Assembly (NCBI RefSeq): GCF_000424685.1
Contig: NZ_KE384224.1
Coordinates: 496,001 to 560,000 of the forward strand
DNA length: 64,000 nt
Source: Methylococcus capsulatus str. Texas = ATCC 19069
Lineage (GTDB): Bacteria > Pseudomonadota > Gammaproteobacteria > Methylococcales > Methylococcaceae
Reading direction: 5' to 3'
Shown: in pieces, positions 1 to 10,213 of the stretch
Numbering within the stretch: the stretch's first letter is position 1
Layout of the letters: each line of letters starts with the position of its first letter
Position numbers and translations under genes: made by a program
Notes under the pieces: model-generated
The model's input: the letters and a program-made list of their open reading frames with translations, nothing else
The model's database searches: none
Told to the model about the DNA's origin: nothing

Positions 1-1
1 C

Positions 2-2305
2 AAGCGCAGCGAACTGCCCGAGACCAGCGACCGCCTTTCCGAAGCCGAACAGGCGCGGCGGGCACTCGAGGAACAGCAGCAACGCGAACTGGCCGAACAG
101 GAGGCGCGCCGGCAGCAGGAAGAGATGCTCCGCGAGCAGGCGGCCGAAGAAGAGCGCCGCAGGCAGGAAGAAGCCGCTCGCACCGCCGAAGAGCGCCGGC
201 GCCGGGATGAGGAAGAACGTCAAGCCACCGCCGAGCGCGAAACGGTGGCAGCTAAACCGGCACCCGTCGCCGCTCCTCCGATTCCGCGCCCGGCGCCTGA
301 ACCGCGTCCCCCTGCTCGCCCATCAGCTGGCAAACCCAAGGCCGAGGCACCTCGCGCTCATCCGGCCGAACGCGAGACGGAAGCGCGGGGCGACAAGCGT
401 AGCGCGGGCCTGAGCCGGAAAGACGAATACCGCGAACTGCAGGGTGACGATTTCCGCAAAGGCGGCGGTAAAAGGAAAAAACCAAAAACCGGCAGGCCGA
501 TGCTCATGCCCGAGCAGAAGCACGGTTTCGAGAAGCCGACCGCCCCTATCGTTTATGAAGTCGCCGTTCCAGAATCCATCACGGTCTCGGATTTGGCCCA
601 GCGTATGTCGGTCAAGGGCGTCGAGGTCATCAAAGCCCTGATGAAGATGGGGGTGATGGCGACCATCAACCAAGTGCTGGACCAGGAAACCGCGATTCTG
701 GTGGTCGAGGAAATGGGCCACAAGGCTATCGCACAGAAGGAAGACGACCTGGAAGCGGAAATCATGGCCAATCTCGCCGCCGAGGCCGAAGCCCCGCAGC
801 TGCCGCGTCCGCCAGTGGTCACCATCATGGGCCACGTCGACCACGGCAAGACCTCGCTGCTGGACTATATCCGCAAATCGCGGGTCGCCGCCGGCGAAGC
901 CGGCGGCATCACCCAGCACATCGGCGCCTACCAGGTCAAGACCGACCACGGCTCCATCACATTCCTCGACACGCCCGGCCATGCCGCGTTCACCGCGATG
1001 CGGGCCCGCGGCGCCAAAGTCACCGACATCGTGGTACTGGTCGTTGCAGCCGACGACGGCGTGATGCCGCAGACCCGGGAGGCCGTGGAGCACTCCCGCG
1101 CGGCCGGTGTGCCCCTGGTGGTCGCCATGAACAAGATGGACAAGGCCGATGCCGATCCCGACCGGGTCAAGCAGGAGCTGGTCGGACTCAACGTGGTCCC
1201 CGAAGAATGGGGGGGCGACGTACAGTTCGTCCCGGTATCCGCCAAAACCGGCGCAGGCATCGACACCTTGCTGGATGCCATCCTGGTCCAGGCGGAAGTG
1301 CTCGAACTCAAGGCGCCCGTGGCTATCCCGGCCGCCGGTGTGGTGCTGGAATCGAAGCTGGAAAAGGGACGCGGACCGGTGGCCGACATCCTGATCCAGC
1401 GCGGCACTCTGAAGAAAGGCGACTTCCTGCTCTGCGGCAAGGAAATCGGCCGTGTCCGTGCCATGTTCAACGAAAATGGCAAACCACTGAAGGAAGCCGG
1501 CCCCTCGGCACCCATCGAGGTACTGGGGCTTTCGGGCGCGCCGGAAGCGGGCGATGAATTCATCGTGGTGGCCGACGAGCGCAAGGCGCGCGAAATCGCC
1601 CTGCACCGCGAAGAAAAACTGCGCAGCACCAAGCTGGCCGCGCAGCAGGCCGCCAAGCTGGAGGACGTGTTTTCGCTCATGGGCAGTGAAGAGACCATCG
1701 ACCTCAACCTGGTCATCAAGGCCGATGTCCAGGGCAGCCTGGAGGCGTTGCGGAGCGCGCTGACCGAACTGTCCACCGACAAGGTCAAGGTGAGGGTGAT
1801 CGGCAGCGGCGTCGGCGGCATTTCCGAAACCGATGCCAACCTGGCTCTGGCCTCCAATGCCATCCTGATCGGCTTCAACGTCCGCGCCGACGGCAGCGCC
1901 CGCAAACTGATCGAGGAACGGGGCATCGATCTGCATTACTACAGCGTGATCTACAACGCCATCGACGAGGTCAAGAAGTCCATCAACGGCATGCTGGAAC
2001 CCGAGTTCAAGGAGCAGATCATCGGCATCGCCCAGGTGAGGGAAGTTTTCCGTTCGTCCAAGTTCGGCACCGTCGCCGGCTGTCTGGTCGTGGAAGGCCA
2101 TGTCCGCCGCAACCTGCCGATCCGCGTGCTCCGCGACAACGTGGTCATCTTCGAGGGCCAGCTCGAGTCGCTGCGCCGATTCAAGGACGACGTCAACGAG
2201 GTCAAGTCCGGCATGGAATGCGGTATCGCGGTCCGGAACTACAACGACGTGCGCGAAGGCGACCAGATCGAGGTGTTCGAGAAGGTCCAGGTCGCACCTC
2301 ACTGA
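2..2305 (+). CDS. infB: Translation initiation factor IF-2 (5' end cut off by window)
   Basis: GTPase that brings initiator fMet-tRNA to the 30S subunit and promotes 50S joining. The reading frame is open from base 2, so the true start lies upstream; 767 codons are visible against about 890 in E. coli. The first ~130 visible residues are a charged Glu/Arg/Ala-rich coiled coil typical of the IF-2 N-terminal region. The G1 motif GHVDHGKT is at 830-853, followed by DTPGH near 970 and NKMD near 1130, then the beta-barrel domain II and the C-terminal fMet-tRNA binding domains. It heads the conserved order infB-rbfA-truB-rpsO-pnp; rbfA begins 12 nt after its stop. Identification is certain; only the N-terminus is missing. 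Confidence 0.98.
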   Translation, partial: KRSELPETSDRLSEAEQARRALEEQQQRELAEQEARRQQEEMLREQAAEEERRRQEEAARTAEERRRRDEEERQATAERETVAAKPAPVAAPPIPRPAPEPRPPARPSAGKPKAEAPRAHPAERETEARGDKRSAGLSRKDEYRELQGDDFRKGGGKRKKPKTGRPMLMPEQKHGFEKPTAPIVYEVAVPESITVSDLAQRMSVKGVEVIKALMKMGVMATINQVLDQETAILVVEEMGHKAIAQKEDDLEAEIMANLAAEAEAPQLPRPPVVTIMGHVDHGKTSLLDYIRKSRVAAGEAGGITQHIGAYQVKTDHGSITFLDTPGHAAFTAMRARGAKVTDIVVLVVAADDGVMPQTREAVEHSRAAGVPLVVAMNKMDKADADPDRVKQELVGLNVVPEEWGGDVQFVPVSAKTGAGIDTLLDAILVQAEVLELKAPVAIPAAGVVLESKLEKGRGPVADILIQRGTLKKGDFLLCGKEIGRVRAMFNENGKPLKEAGPSAPIEVLGLSGAPEAGDEFIVVADERKAREIALHREEKLRSTKLAAQQAAKLEDVFSLMGSEETIDLNLVIKADVQGSLEALRSALTELSTDKVKVRVIGSGVGGISETDANLALASNAILIGFNVRADGSARKLIEERGIDLHYYSVIYNAIDEVKKSINGMLEPEFKEQIIGIAQVREVFRSSKFGTVAGCLVVEGHVRRNLPIRVLRDNVVIFEGQLESLRRFKDDVNEVKSGMECGIAVRNYNDVREGDQIEVFEKVQVAPH

Positions 2306-2317
2306 CGATCCGGAAAC

Positions 2318-2677
2318 ATGCCTAGAGAATTCAGTCGCAGCGACCGTGTCTCCGCCCAGATGCAGCGGGAAATCGCCGAATTTTTGCGCACCGGCATCGA
2401 TGCGCCGGAGCTCGGCATGGTCACCGTCAGCGACGTCGATGTCAGCCGCGACCTCGCCGTGGCCAAGGTATTCGTGACTTTCCTCGGCGCAAGGCTGGAA
2501 ACCAGAGCGGCCGTGAAACGGCTGGGCGAGTTCGCCCCTCAGCTGCGTCAGGTGCTGGGGCGGCGAATGCGCATGCGCATCATCCCGGAAATCCGCTTCG
2601 CCTATGACGACTCCCTCGAGCGCGGCCTGCACATGGACGAAGTGCTGCGGTCTCTGAACAAGGACGGCGATCTCTGA
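2318..2677 (+). CDS. rbfA: Ribosome-binding factor A
   Basis: Small KH-fold factor that binds the 30S subunit and assists 16S rRNA 5'-end maturation, important in the cold. The 119-residue product starts [19 protein letters not shown], has the family motif [22 protein letters not shown] split over residues ~28-50, and contains [20 protein letters not shown], the typical C-terminal half of the fold. Length matches the family (about 115-135). It lies 12 nt downstream of infB and 5 nt upstream of truB, so it is part of the same operon. Confidence 0.97.
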
Positions 2678-2682
2678 AAGAC

Positions 2683-3597
2683 ATGGGGGCCATTTCGACG
2701 GCGACGCTGTCCGGAGTCCTACTGCTCGACAAAGGCAGCGGCATGACTTCGAACAGCGCCTTGCAGCGCGCCCGGAAACTGCTCGATATGCGGAAGGCTG
2801 GCCACACCGGCAGCCTGGATCCCCTGGCCAGCGGCATTCTGCCGCTATGCTTCAACGAGGCCACCAAACTTTCCAGCTACCTGCTGGATTCGGACAAGCG
2901 CTACCGCGTCTTGGCCAGGCTCGGCGTCACTACCGATACCGGCGACGCCGACGGCGAAGTCCGGTCACGGACGCCCGTCCCTGCGCTCGACGAACCGGCC
3001 CTCCTCACCGTGCTGGCAGGGTTCACCGGCCCCATCTTACAGGTGCCGCCGATGTTTTCCGCCTTGAAGCACCGGGGAAAGCGGCTCTACGAGCTGGCTC
3101 GCAAAGGCGTGGAAGTCGAACGGCCGCCACGGCCGGTGACGGTCTTCGACATCGAACTGGCCGGAAGGGGCGCGGATTATCTGGAACTGGACGTCCACTG
3201 CTCCAAGGGCACCTATATCCGAACGCTGGTGGAGGACATCGGCCATGCCCTCGGCTGCGGCGCCCATGTCGAAGTGTTGCGGCGCACGACCGTCGCCGGG
3301 TTTTCTGTCGCTCAGGCCGTGACCCTCGAGCAACTGGAGGCGATGGCACCGGCCGACCGGCTTGATTGCCTGCGGCCGATGGACTCGATGGTACAGCACT
3401 GGCCCGCGGCATGGCTCGACGCCGGAACAGCCCGGCTGTTCCGGCACGGACAGGCCGTCGAGGGGGGCGATTTCCCTGTTGGCGAACTGGTCCGGGTATA
3501 TGGCGGCGGAGGAGTGTTTCTCGGCATAGGCTGCAGCGACGGCAAAGGCCGGATAGCCCCCAGGCGGGTAGTCGTCCCCTGGAGCGACGACGCATGA
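2683..3597 (+). CDS. truB: tRNA pseudouridine(55) synthase
   Basis: Converts U55 of the T-loop of tRNAs to pseudouridine. The 304-residue protein begins [14 protein letters not shown] and carries the catalytic-loop motif [19 protein letters not shown] (about residues 38-56), in which the Asp is the conserved nucleophile. The motif [15 protein letters not shown] near residue 170 is also typical of TruB, and a C-terminal PUA-like segment follows. The ATG at 2683 is 5 nt past the rbfA stop. Length matches the family (about 300-315). Confidence 0.97.
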   Translation: MGAISTATLSGVLLLDKGSGMTSNSALQRARKLLDMRKAGHTGSLDPLASGILPLCFNEATKLSSYLLDSDKRYRVLARLGVTTDTGDADGEVRSRTPVPALDEPALLTVLAGFTGPILQVPPMFSALKHRGKRLYELARKGVEVERPPRPVTVFDIELAGRGADYLELDVHCSKGTYIRTLVEDIGHALGCGAHVEVLRRTTVAGFSVAQAVTLEQLEAMAPADRLDCLRPMDSMVQHWPAAWLDAGTARLFRHGQAVEGGDFPVGELVRVYGGGGVFLGIGCSDGKGRIAPRRVVVPWSDDA

Positions 3598-3635
3598 CCG
3601 AGGTCCCCCTGAGCCGGGCATGCTCGCGGGAAACC

Positions 3636-3665
3636 TTGTCGTCATCCCCTGCCAGACGGTACAAT
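3636..3665 (+). promoter_or_regulatory. Candidate sigma-70 promoter for rpsO
   Basis: TTGTCG at 3636-3641 and TACAAT at 3660-3665 are separated by 18 nt, a reasonable -35/-10 pair ahead of rpsO. rpsO is known to have its own promoter inside the infB-pnp operon in E. coli, which supports the reading. The implied leader is short, about 40 nt. This is a consensus match only. Confidence 0.55.
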
Positions 3666-3712
3666 TAGCGATTATTCAAAAGGTTTTCAACGAGTTTTTT
3701 GGAGATTATCCC

Positions 3713-3982
3713 ATGGCTTTCACAGCAGCAGAAAAGAGTGTCATCGTGCAAGAATTCCAGCGGGCCCCGGGCGATACCGGTTCCCCCGAGGTCCAGGTGG
3801 CCCTGCTGACCAACCGCATCAACTATCTGACCCCTCATTTCGTCAAGCACAAAAAGGACTTCCATTCCCGCCGCGGCCTGCTCCGTCTGGTCAACCAGCG
3901 CCGCAAGCTGCTGGACTATCTGAAGAACACGGACAACGAACGCTACCGCACGCTCATCGAGCGGCTGGGTCTCCGCAAATAA
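3713..3982 (+). CDS. rpsO: 30S ribosomal protein S15
   Basis: Primary 16S-binding protein of the 30S platform. The start chosen is the ATG at 3713, which gives an 89-residue protein beginning [20 protein letters not shown], exactly the family length. It has GGAG 12 nt upstream at 3701. An in-frame start at 3620 would add 31 non-homologous residues and run through the promoter region. The conserved [15 protein letters not shown] and the [16 protein letters not shown] motif are present. Located between truB and pnp as in E. coli. Confidence 0.98.
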   Translation: MAFTAAEKSVIVQEFQRAPGDTGSPEVQVALLTNRINYLTPHFVKHKKDFHSRRGLLRLVNQRRKLLDYLKNTDNERYRTLIERLGLRK

Positions 3983-4013
3983 CCCTCGCCCGCCGACAGC
4001 CCAAGGAGAACCC

Positions 4014-6089
4014 GTGAACCCGATCCGGAAGCAATTTCAGTACGGCGCTCATACCGTTTCGTTCGAAACCGGCGAGATCGCCCGTCAGGCCGATGCCGCG
4101 GTCATGGTGGACATGGCGGGCACCGTGGTGCTGGTCACCGTGGTGGGGCGCAAGGATGCCTCCCCGCACGGCGATTTCTTCCCCCTTACCGTCAATTACC
4201 AGGAAAAGGCCTACGCTGCCGGACGCATTCCGGGCGGATTCTTCAAGCGGGAGGGACGTCCCAGCGAAAAAGAAACGCTGACCGCACGACTGATCGACCG
4301 GCCCATCCGACCGCTGTTCCCGGACGGCTTCACCCACGAAGTCCAGGTCGTTGCCACCGTCATGTCGCTGAATCCGGAAGTCGACCCCGATATCCCGTCG
4401 ATGCTGGTCGCCTCAGCGGCACTGACGCTATCGGGCCTGCCTTTCAAAGGTCCGATCGGTGCCGCCCGGGTGGGATTCGTGAATGGTGCCTACGTCCTGA
4501 ATCCGGACGGCTCGGTCGTGGAGGGATCGGAGCTCGACCTGGTGGTCGCGGGAACCGCCAACGCGGTGCTCATGGTCGAATCGGAGGCGAAAATCCTGCC
4601 CGAGGAAGTGATGCTGGGGGCGGTCGTGTTCGGCCATGAACAGATGCAGACGGCCATCCGTGCCATCAACGAGCTGGCGGAGGAAGTCGGCGTGACCCCC
4701 TGGCCGTGGGAACCGCCGGCCGTCGACGCCGCCCTGGTCGCCGCGGTCGACGAACTGGCCCGGGCGGGACTGGGCGAAGGCTACAACATCGCCGACAAGC
4801 AGCTCCGTCAGCAGAAGCTCAAAGAAGTCCGGAAGGCCGTGATCGACGCCCTCACCGCCGAAGGCGCTCACGACGAAAACGCGGTCAAGCGACAGATCGA
4901 GAAACTGGAAGAGGAAATCGTCCGGAGCAACATCCTCCACCACGGAAAACGGATCGACGGGCGTGACCTTTCCACGGTGCGCCCCATCACGATCCGCACC
5001 GGCGTCCTGCCCCGTACCCACGGCTCCGCCCTGTTCACCCGCGGCGAAACTCAGGCTCTGGTGGTCGCAACGCTGGGCACGGGCCGCGATGCGCAGCTCA
5101 TCGACGCCCTGGAAGGCGAGTACAAAGAGAATTTCATGCTGCACTACAACTTTCCCCCCTATTGTGTGGGAGAGACCGGCGCCATCGGCTCGCCCAAAAG
5201 GCGCGAAATCGGCCACGGGCGCCTGGCCAAGCGCGGCGTGCAGGCGATCATGCCGACGATGGACGAATTCCCCTATGTCATCCGCATCGTCTCGGAGATC
5301 ACCGAATCCAATGGCTCCAGCTCCATGGCATCGGTCTGCGGCAGCAGCCTGGCGTTGATGGATGCGGGGGTGCCGACCAAAGGCGCCGTGGCCGGTATCG
5401 CCATGGGGTTGATCCTCGAAGGCGAAGAATTCGCCGTCCTGTCGGACATCATGGGTGACGAGGACCACCTGGGCGACATGGACTTCAAGGTCGCCGGCAC
5501 CCGCGACGGTGTCACCGCGCTGCAGATGGACATCAAGATCGACGGCATCACGCCGGAAATCATGCGCCAAGCGTTGCATCAGGCCCGCGAGGGACGGATG
5601 CACATCCTGGACAAGATGGCGCAGGCGCTGCCGGCCCCGCGCAGCGAAATGTCCGATTACGCGCCGCGCATCACCAGCTTCACCATCGACCCCAGCAAGA
5701 TCCGGGAAGTGATCGGCAAAGGCGGTGCGACCATCCGCGCCATCACCGAAGAAACCGGCACCAGCATCGACATCACCGACGATGGTGTCGTCAAGATCGC
5801 CTCGGTCGACAAACAGGCTGGTCTGGAGGCCCGCCGCCGTATCGAGGACATCACGGCGGAGGTCGAGGTCGGTAAAGTCTACGAGGGCAAGGTCGCGAGG
5901 CTGATGGACTTCGGCGCCTTCGTCACCATCCTGCCGGGGAAGGATGGCTTGGTGCACATCTCCCAGATCTCCGACGAGCACGTCGAGAAAGTCAGCGACA
6001 AGCTGGCGGAGGGGGACATGGTCAAAGTCAAGGTGCTGGAGATCGACCGCCAGGGCCGGGTGCGCTTGAGCATGAAGGCCGTCGAATAA
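4014..6089 (+). CDS. pnp: Polyribonucleotide nucleotidyltransferase (PNPase)
   Basis: Phosphorolytic 3'-5' exoribonuclease of the RNA degradosome. The 691-residue product has two RNase PH-like domains (about 1-215 and 300-530). The second contains [22 protein letters not shown], split by the helical linker, and the catalytic-region motif [20 protein letters not shown] domain ([15 protein letters not shown], about 563-577) and an S1 domain ([21 protein letters not shown]) follow. The start is a GTG at 4014 with AAGGAG 6-11 nt upstream. It lies 31 nt after rpsO and ends before a strong terminator. Confidence 0.98.
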   Translation: MNPIRKQFQYGAHTVSFETGEIARQADAAVMVDMAGTVVLVTVVGRKDASPHGDFFPLTVNYQEKAYAAGRIPGGFFKREGRPSEKETLTARLIDRPIRPLFPDGFTHEVQVVATVMSLNPEVDPDIPSMLVASAALTLSGLPFKGPIGAARVGFVNGAYVLNPDGSVVEGSELDLVVAGTANAVLMVESEAKILPEEVMLGAVVFGHEQMQTAIRAINELAEEVGVTPWPWEPPAVDAALVAAVDELARAGLGEGYNIADKQLRQQKLKEVRKAVIDALTAEGAHDENAVKRQIEKLEEEIVRSNILHHGKRIDGRDLSTVRPITIRTGVLPRTHGSALFTRGETQALVVATLGTGRDAQLIDALEGEYKENFMLHYNFPPYCVGETGAIGSPKRREIGHGRLAKRGVQAIMPTMDEFPYVIRIVSEITESNGSSSMASVCGSSLALMDAGVPTKGAVAGIAMGLILEGEEFAVLSDIMGDEDHLGDMDFKVAGTRDGVTALQMDIKIDGITPEIMRQALHQAREGRMHILDKMAQALPAPRSEMSDYAPRITSFTIDPSKIREVIGKGGATIRAITEETGTSIDITDDGVVKIASVDKQAGLEARRRIEDITAEVEVGKVYEGKVARLMDFGAFVTILPGKDGLVHISQISDEHVEKVSDKLAEGDMVKVKVLEIDRQGRVRLSMKAVE

Positions 6090-6113
6090 GCATCGGTCCC
6101 CTTTCCGTCCACC

Positions 6114-6147
6114 CACGAAAAACCCGGCCGAGGCCGGGTTTTTCGTG
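6114..6147. terminator. Bidirectional intrinsic terminator after pnp
   Basis: A perfect 16-bp inverted repeat, CACGAAAAACCCGGCC at 6114-6129 and its complement at 6132-6147, separated by GA. The A-tract on one arm and the T-tract on the other allow termination on both strands. This fits its position between pnp (plus) and the minus-strand yccA-like gene ending at 6169. Confidence 0.9.
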
Positions 6148-6168
6148 TCCCTAAAAGATGAGGAAAGC

Positions 6169-6846
6169 TCAATCGTCGCTGCCGAACACGCCGAGCAACT
6201 GCAGGAGGCTGGTAAACAGGTTGAAGATCGTCACGTACAGCGACACCGTGGCGAGGATGTAGTTGGTTTCGCCGCCGTGGATGATCGCGCTGGTCTGGAA
6301 CAGGATCATTCCGGCCATCAGAACCACGAACATCGCCGACACGGCGAGGCTGAGCCCCATCAGGCCGGGCACGAAGACGGCGACCAGACCGGCCAGGAAG
6401 GCGACCAGCACACCTGCGCCCAGCAGGCCGCCGAGGACACTGAAGTCCCTGCGGGTCGTCAGCGCGTAGGCCGAGAGGCCGAGGAACACTGCGCCCGTAC
6501 CGCCCATGGCCATCATGACCAGCTGGGTGCCGTTGGCGAAGTGCGTGATGTAGGCGTTCAGAATCGGGCCCAGCGTATAGCCCATGAAGCCGGTCAGAGC
6601 AAACACCCACAGGAGGCCGAGCACGCTGTTGGCATACTTGTTGGTCAGCCACAGCAGGCCGAAATAGCCCACCAGGGTGACGATGATGCCGGGGTGGGGC
6701 AGCGCCAGCACCATGGACACGCCAGCGGTGAACGCACTGAACAGCAGCGTCAGCGACAGCAGCGCATAGGTGTTGGTCAGAACCTTGTGGCGAGGCACGA
6801 CGGCATAAGCGCCGCGGCTCAAGACCTGTTCACGGGGAATACTCAT
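6169..6846 (-). CDS. Bax inhibitor-1/YccA family inner-membrane protein
   Basis: A 225-residue, seven-helix membrane protein of the BI-1/LFG family. In E. coli the relative YccA binds and modulates the FtsH protease; that role here is family inference. Hydrophobic helices begin at about residue 25 (LTNTYALLSLTLLFSAFTAG) and continue to the end. The GYTLGPILNAY segment and the TSAIIHGGETNYILATVSLYVTIFNLF segment, both typical of this family, are present. The ATG at 6846 has GAGGAG 8 nt upstream; a longer TTG start would overlap that site. Confidence 0.88.
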   Translation of the reverse strand: MSIPREQVLSRGAYAVVPRHKVLTNTYALLSLTLLFSAFTAGVSMVLALPHPGIIVTLVGYFGLLWLTNKYANSVLGLLWVFALTGFMGYTLGPILNAYITHFANGTQLVMMAMGGTGAVFLGLSAYALTTRRDFSVLGGLLGAGVLVAFLAGLVAVFVPGLMGLSLAVSAMFVVLMAGMILFQTSAIIHGGETNYILATVSLYVTIFNLFTSLLQLLGVFGSDD

Positions 6847-6928
6847 TCGATAGCTCCTCAAGTTATTTCACACAAGACCACTATGGACCGTTTATATTAA
6901 CGGACTTTCACTCCAACGGGATGCGCCT

Positions 6929-7366
6929 TCACGCCCCGATGTCCTCGTTCCAGAGCGCCGGATGGGCTGCAATGAAATCCTTCATCAGCGCGGCGCACTC
7001 CGGGTCGTCCAGCACCAGCAATTCCACGTTACGCGAGCGGAGATAGGTCTCGGGGCCATGGAATGTCCGGTTCTCCCCGGCGACGACGCGGGGAATACCG
7101 TAGAGCAGGATCGCGCCGCTGCACATGTCGCAAGGCGATAGGGTACTGTAGAGCGTCGCCCGGCGGTATTCCGCGGCACTCAGGCGTCCGGCATTTTCCA
7201 GGCAGTCCATTTCCGCATGCAGGATCGCACTGCCTTTCTGCACCCGCCGGTTGCGGCCCCGCCCTACGATCTCGCCATCGATCACCAGGACCGAGCCGAT
7301 CGGAATGCCGCCTTCTTCCAGCCCTTTGCGGGCCTCGGCGATGGCGGCTTGCAGGTAGATGTCCAT
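6929..7366 (-). CDS. Nucleoside/cytosine deaminase, yeast FCY1-like
   Basis: Zinc-dependent deaminase of the CDA fold, 145 residues. The zinc site is HAEMDCLENAGR (His and catalytic Glu) plus SPCDMCSGAILLYG (two Cys). The sequence around these, the GIPRVVAGEN segment and the C-terminal ending WNEDIGA closely resemble yeast cytosine deaminase Fcy1p rather than E. coli TadA or the unrelated CodA. Likely reaction is cytosine to uracil for pyrimidine salvage, though related bacterial enzymes can act on other small aminated rings. The ATG at 7366 has GGGGAGA 4 nt upstream. It lies 35 nt downstream of the Hsp70 gene and may be cotranscribed with it. Confidence 0.8.
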   Translation of the reverse strand: MDIYLQAAIAEARKGLEEGGIPIGSVLVIDGEIVGRGRNRRVQKGSAILHAEMDCLENAGRLSAAEYRRATLYSTLSPCDMCSGAILLYGIPRVVAGENRTFHGPETYLRSRNVELLVLDDPECAALMKDFIAAHPALWNEDIGA

Positions 7367-7401
7367 GGAATCTCCCCAGAAACGCGAATTCCTCGACTGC
7401 C

Positions 7402-10155
7402 CTACGCGCCCCACGCCGAGTCGACCAGGCGCAAACCGGGTGGCAGACCCTCGCCGAAAATACGCTTTTCATCCGACGCGTCCAATCCCCGGACCTCGGT
7501 CACCAATTCCAGCCAGATTTCCGGTGCGCTGGAGGCCGCCAGTTTTTCCGCGACCCGGTTCCGCAGGGTGGCGTCCAGGTCGCGTTCGCGGTCTCCGGTC
7601 AGGCGCGCCAGCAGGGTCGCGGCGAAAGCGACGAAACCCTGCCTTTTCCAGTCCCGCTGCAGGGCCAGCTCCACCCAGTCTTCGACGACTTCGCGGGCGA
7701 CGAGATTGTGGGCGCTGCCGTGGAACGGCGCGCGCGCGCCGACACGGCCCAGAGCCCACCAGAGCTCCGCCGAATCCGGCGCCTTGTCCAGTCGCTGGAC
7801 GAGCCATCCGCCCAGCATGGTCTTATCGCCTGCCGACAAACGCTCCAGCGAAGCCGCCAGCCGCACCATGTCCTCGAAGCCGCGCTTCTTGCCCAGAGCT
7901 TCGGCATTGCCCCGCCGTGCCCGCACCGGATCGATGAAACCAGCGACATCGGCGAACAGGCGTTGCTGTGCCTCGGCTCTCAGTCCCCCGGCGATGCGCC
8001 GCCACACTATCCACCATTCGGACCAGTTCTGCGCCTCGTTCACGAACTGCAGTCCCTGCGAATACAGATCCCAAACCTGCCCCACCCGCCAATCGTCCAG
8101 CGGCGCGCCGAAACCGGGCCGCAGGCAATAACCGGCCAGGCTCAGCCAGAGCCGCTCGTGATCGGCCGACCGGCGGCGATGCGGGGCGCCTTCGAGCAGG
8201 GCCGCGTACAGTTCACGGCACAATGCGGTGTCCCAGTCCTCCCGTTTGCCCAAGATCTTTTCGAGATCGTTGCGCAAGGTCTTGACGGCCTTGGGACCGA
8301 ACTGGCGGGTCTTCTTGCCGAAGATCAACCCGATGTGCTCCTGCGCTTCCGCCGCGCGCGGATGCAGACTCGCGGACGCCGTCGGCCTGGGGCCTCCCCC
8401 GCGCAACTGCAACTCGAGGTCCCAGCGCTGCTCCGGATCGCCGACCGCTACGCATTGCAGCTGCAGCGTACCGATCGCCGTCAGCCGCGCGGCCAGGCGC
8501 ACCTCGACGTCACCCTGCTCCCGGGCCTGGAGCGCCACCGCCAGCGGCGGCAGCTCGCCGAATCCGGCCTCGTCCAATACCGCCAGGTCGCCTGGCGCGT
8601 GACCCGAGTCAACGGTGGAAGAAAACACGTGAAACCGCACGGGCCGGCCAACGCTCAGCAGGAAATTCCGCCGCTCGACGGTCCACTCCTGGCCCTCCGC
8701 GGCGCCCCGCGGCAGGATGCAGACGCCGCGGCGGCTCCGTTCGTTGGCATCGCCGACCAGCAGATAATAGGCCCGGGCCGAACCGCCGCCGATCCTCCGC
8801 ACGGCGAGCCCCCGCCGCGACAGCCCGAAGGCCACGGCACCGAAGGCGACCGCCTGGTCGGGACGCGGGTTCCGCAGCATCACCGGTGTCCGCCCGCACC
8901 AGGAGCCGACGACCTCTGCCATCCGCCCAGCGATCACCGGACTGTGGAATACGCCCCCGTTCAGTAACAGTGCGTCCGGCGCGGCACCGCCGGCATCGTT
9001 CCGGTGACGGATCAGGAACGCCGCGGCATGGCGGGTGATCGCCGGGTCGGCCGCATAGGGCAGACCGAACTCGACCACGCCGCTACGCCGTTCCGGCACT
9101 GCATCCGCCCCGACCCGCGGAAAGAATCCGTCGAGGACGACTTCCAACACTTCGTGGCGGCTCAGCTCGACGGAACGGGCACCGCCGATCAGGCCGCCGC
9201 CTTTGCCAAGCAGGGTGACGGTCACGGATTCCGGTCCCTGCTCCGCCAGCAGCGTCTCCTTGGCCCTCCGGCACTGTTCGGCCAGGAGGATCAGATCGGT
9301 GGCGGACAGGCTGCGCTCGGCCCCGGTCAGCCGCGGCTCCAGCCGGTGCGCCAGGGTGAGGTCGATGTTGTCCCCACCCAACATCAGATGATTGCCGACG
9401 GCGATGCGCTCAAGCTTGGGCTCCGACCCGCCGGCATCGACGCGTATGAGCGTGAAATCGGTGGTGCCGCCGCCGACGTCACAGACCAGCAGGAGGTTTA
9501 CACCCTCCAGGGTCTCGGCCAGCCGACCGCGGTAGGTCCACAGGAAGTCGTAGCAGGCTGCCTGCGGTTCTTCGAGCAAACGGACATTCGCAAGGCCCGC
9601 CCGCCGTGCCGCCTCCACCGTCAAGGCGCGGGCCGCATCGTCGAACGATGCGGGGATGGTGACAATGACATCCTGCGTTTCCAGCGGATGCGCCGGGAAA
9701 CGGTGGTTCCAGGCACACCGCACGTGCCTGAGGAAACTCGCCGATGCCTCGACCGGCGACACCTTGGGCACCTCGTCCGGTGCGCCCCACGGCAGGATGT
9801 CGGCCGTCCGGTCGACGCCTGTGTGGCACAGCCAGCTCTTGGCGCTGGCGACCAGCCGACCACGGCTGCGACTCCCGAGCTGGCGGGCGAATTCACCGAT
9901 CACCGGGCGGCAGCCCGGTGCCGTTTCCTCCACCGGCCAGGGCAAGGCGGTGTCGGCTTCGGCGAGTTCGCCCGTCGCCGGGTGATAGCGTACCGAAGGC
10001 AGCAGCGGGCGACCGGCGACCTGTCCCGGCGCGACGAGCTGTTCCAGGAACAACGGTTCGATCCGCGACGGATCACCGCCATCGGCGTAAGCGACGACGG
10101 TGTGCGTGGTACCGAGGTCGATGCCTACGATGTAGCGGGGCGCAGCGGAAGACAT
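7402..10155 (-). CDS. Large Hsp70-family ATPase with C-terminal DUF3731-type region
   Basis: A 917-residue protein with an actin-like Hsp70 ATPase domain in the first ~400 residues. It carries the phosphate-1 motif GIDLGTTHTVVAY and the phosphate-2 region LLVCDVGGGTTDFTLIRVD. The remaining half does not end in the EEVD tail of DnaK and contains WSEWWIVWRRIAGGL, consistent with the DUF3731 region known in such long Hsp70 homologues. The ATG at 10155 is chosen because it directly precedes APRYIVGIDLG; an upstream frame extension overlaps the neighbouring gene. It is the third gene of a DUF2760-Hsp70-Hsp70 cluster; 58 nt separate it from the preceding gene. Client and partner proteins are unknown. 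Confidence 0.88.
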   Translation of the reverse strand: MSSAAPRYIVGIDLGTTHTVVAYADGGDPSRIEPLFLEQLVAPGQVAGRPLLPSVRYHPATGELAEADTALPWPVEETAPGCRPVIGEFARQLGSRSRGRLVASAKSWLCHTGVDRTADILPWGAPDEVPKVSPVEASASFLRHVRCAWNHRFPAHPLETQDVIVTIPASFDDAARALTVEAARRAGLANVRLLEEPQAACYDFLWTYRGRLAETLEGVNLLLVCDVGGGTTDFTLIRVDAGGSEPKLERIAVGNHLMLGGDNIDLTLAHRLEPRLTGAERSLSATDLILLAEQCRRAKETLLAEQGPESVTVTLLGKGGGLIGGARSVELSRHEVLEVVLDGFFPRVGADAVPERRSGVVEFGLPYAADPAITRHAAAFLIRHRNDAGGAAPDALLLNGGVFHSPVIAGRMAEVVGSWCGRTPVMLRNPRPDQAVAFGAVAFGLSRRGLAVRRIGGGSARAYYLLVGDANERSRRGVCILPRGAAEGQEWTVERRNFLLSVGRPVRFHVFSSTVDSGHAPGDLAVLDEAGFGELPPLAVALQAREQGDVEVRLAARLTAIGTLQLQCVAVGDPEQRWDLELQLRGGGPRPTASASLHPRAAEAQEHIGLIFGKKTRQFGPKAVKTLRNDLEKILGKREDWDTALCRELYAALLEGAPHRRRSADHERLWLSLAGYCLRPGFGAPLDDWRVGQVWDLYSQGLQFVNEAQNWSEWWIVWRRIAGGLRAEAQQRLFADVAGFIDPVRARRGNAEALGKKRGFEDMVRLAASLERLSAGDKTMLGGWLVQRLDKAPDSAELWWALGRVGARAPFHGSAHNLVAREVVEDWVELALQRDWKRQGFVAFAATLLARLTGDRERDLDATLRNRVAEKLAASSAPEIWLELVTEVRGLDASDEKRIFGEGLPPGLRLVDSAWGA

Positions 10156-10213
10156 GCGTGAAATCGGCCACCGAAGCGGGACGAACCCGGCCGCCGTCCC
10201 GTTCGATCGAGAC

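Noticed and set aside
323-2632. 769-codon open frame antisense to infB and rbfA
   Set aside because: A shadow frame from high G+C at third positions; infB is unmistakable on the other strand and the antisense product is His/Asp-rich with no family features.
4428-6116. 562-codon open frame antisense to pnp
   Set aside because: Same shadow effect; it crosses the terminator and has no start signal or motif.
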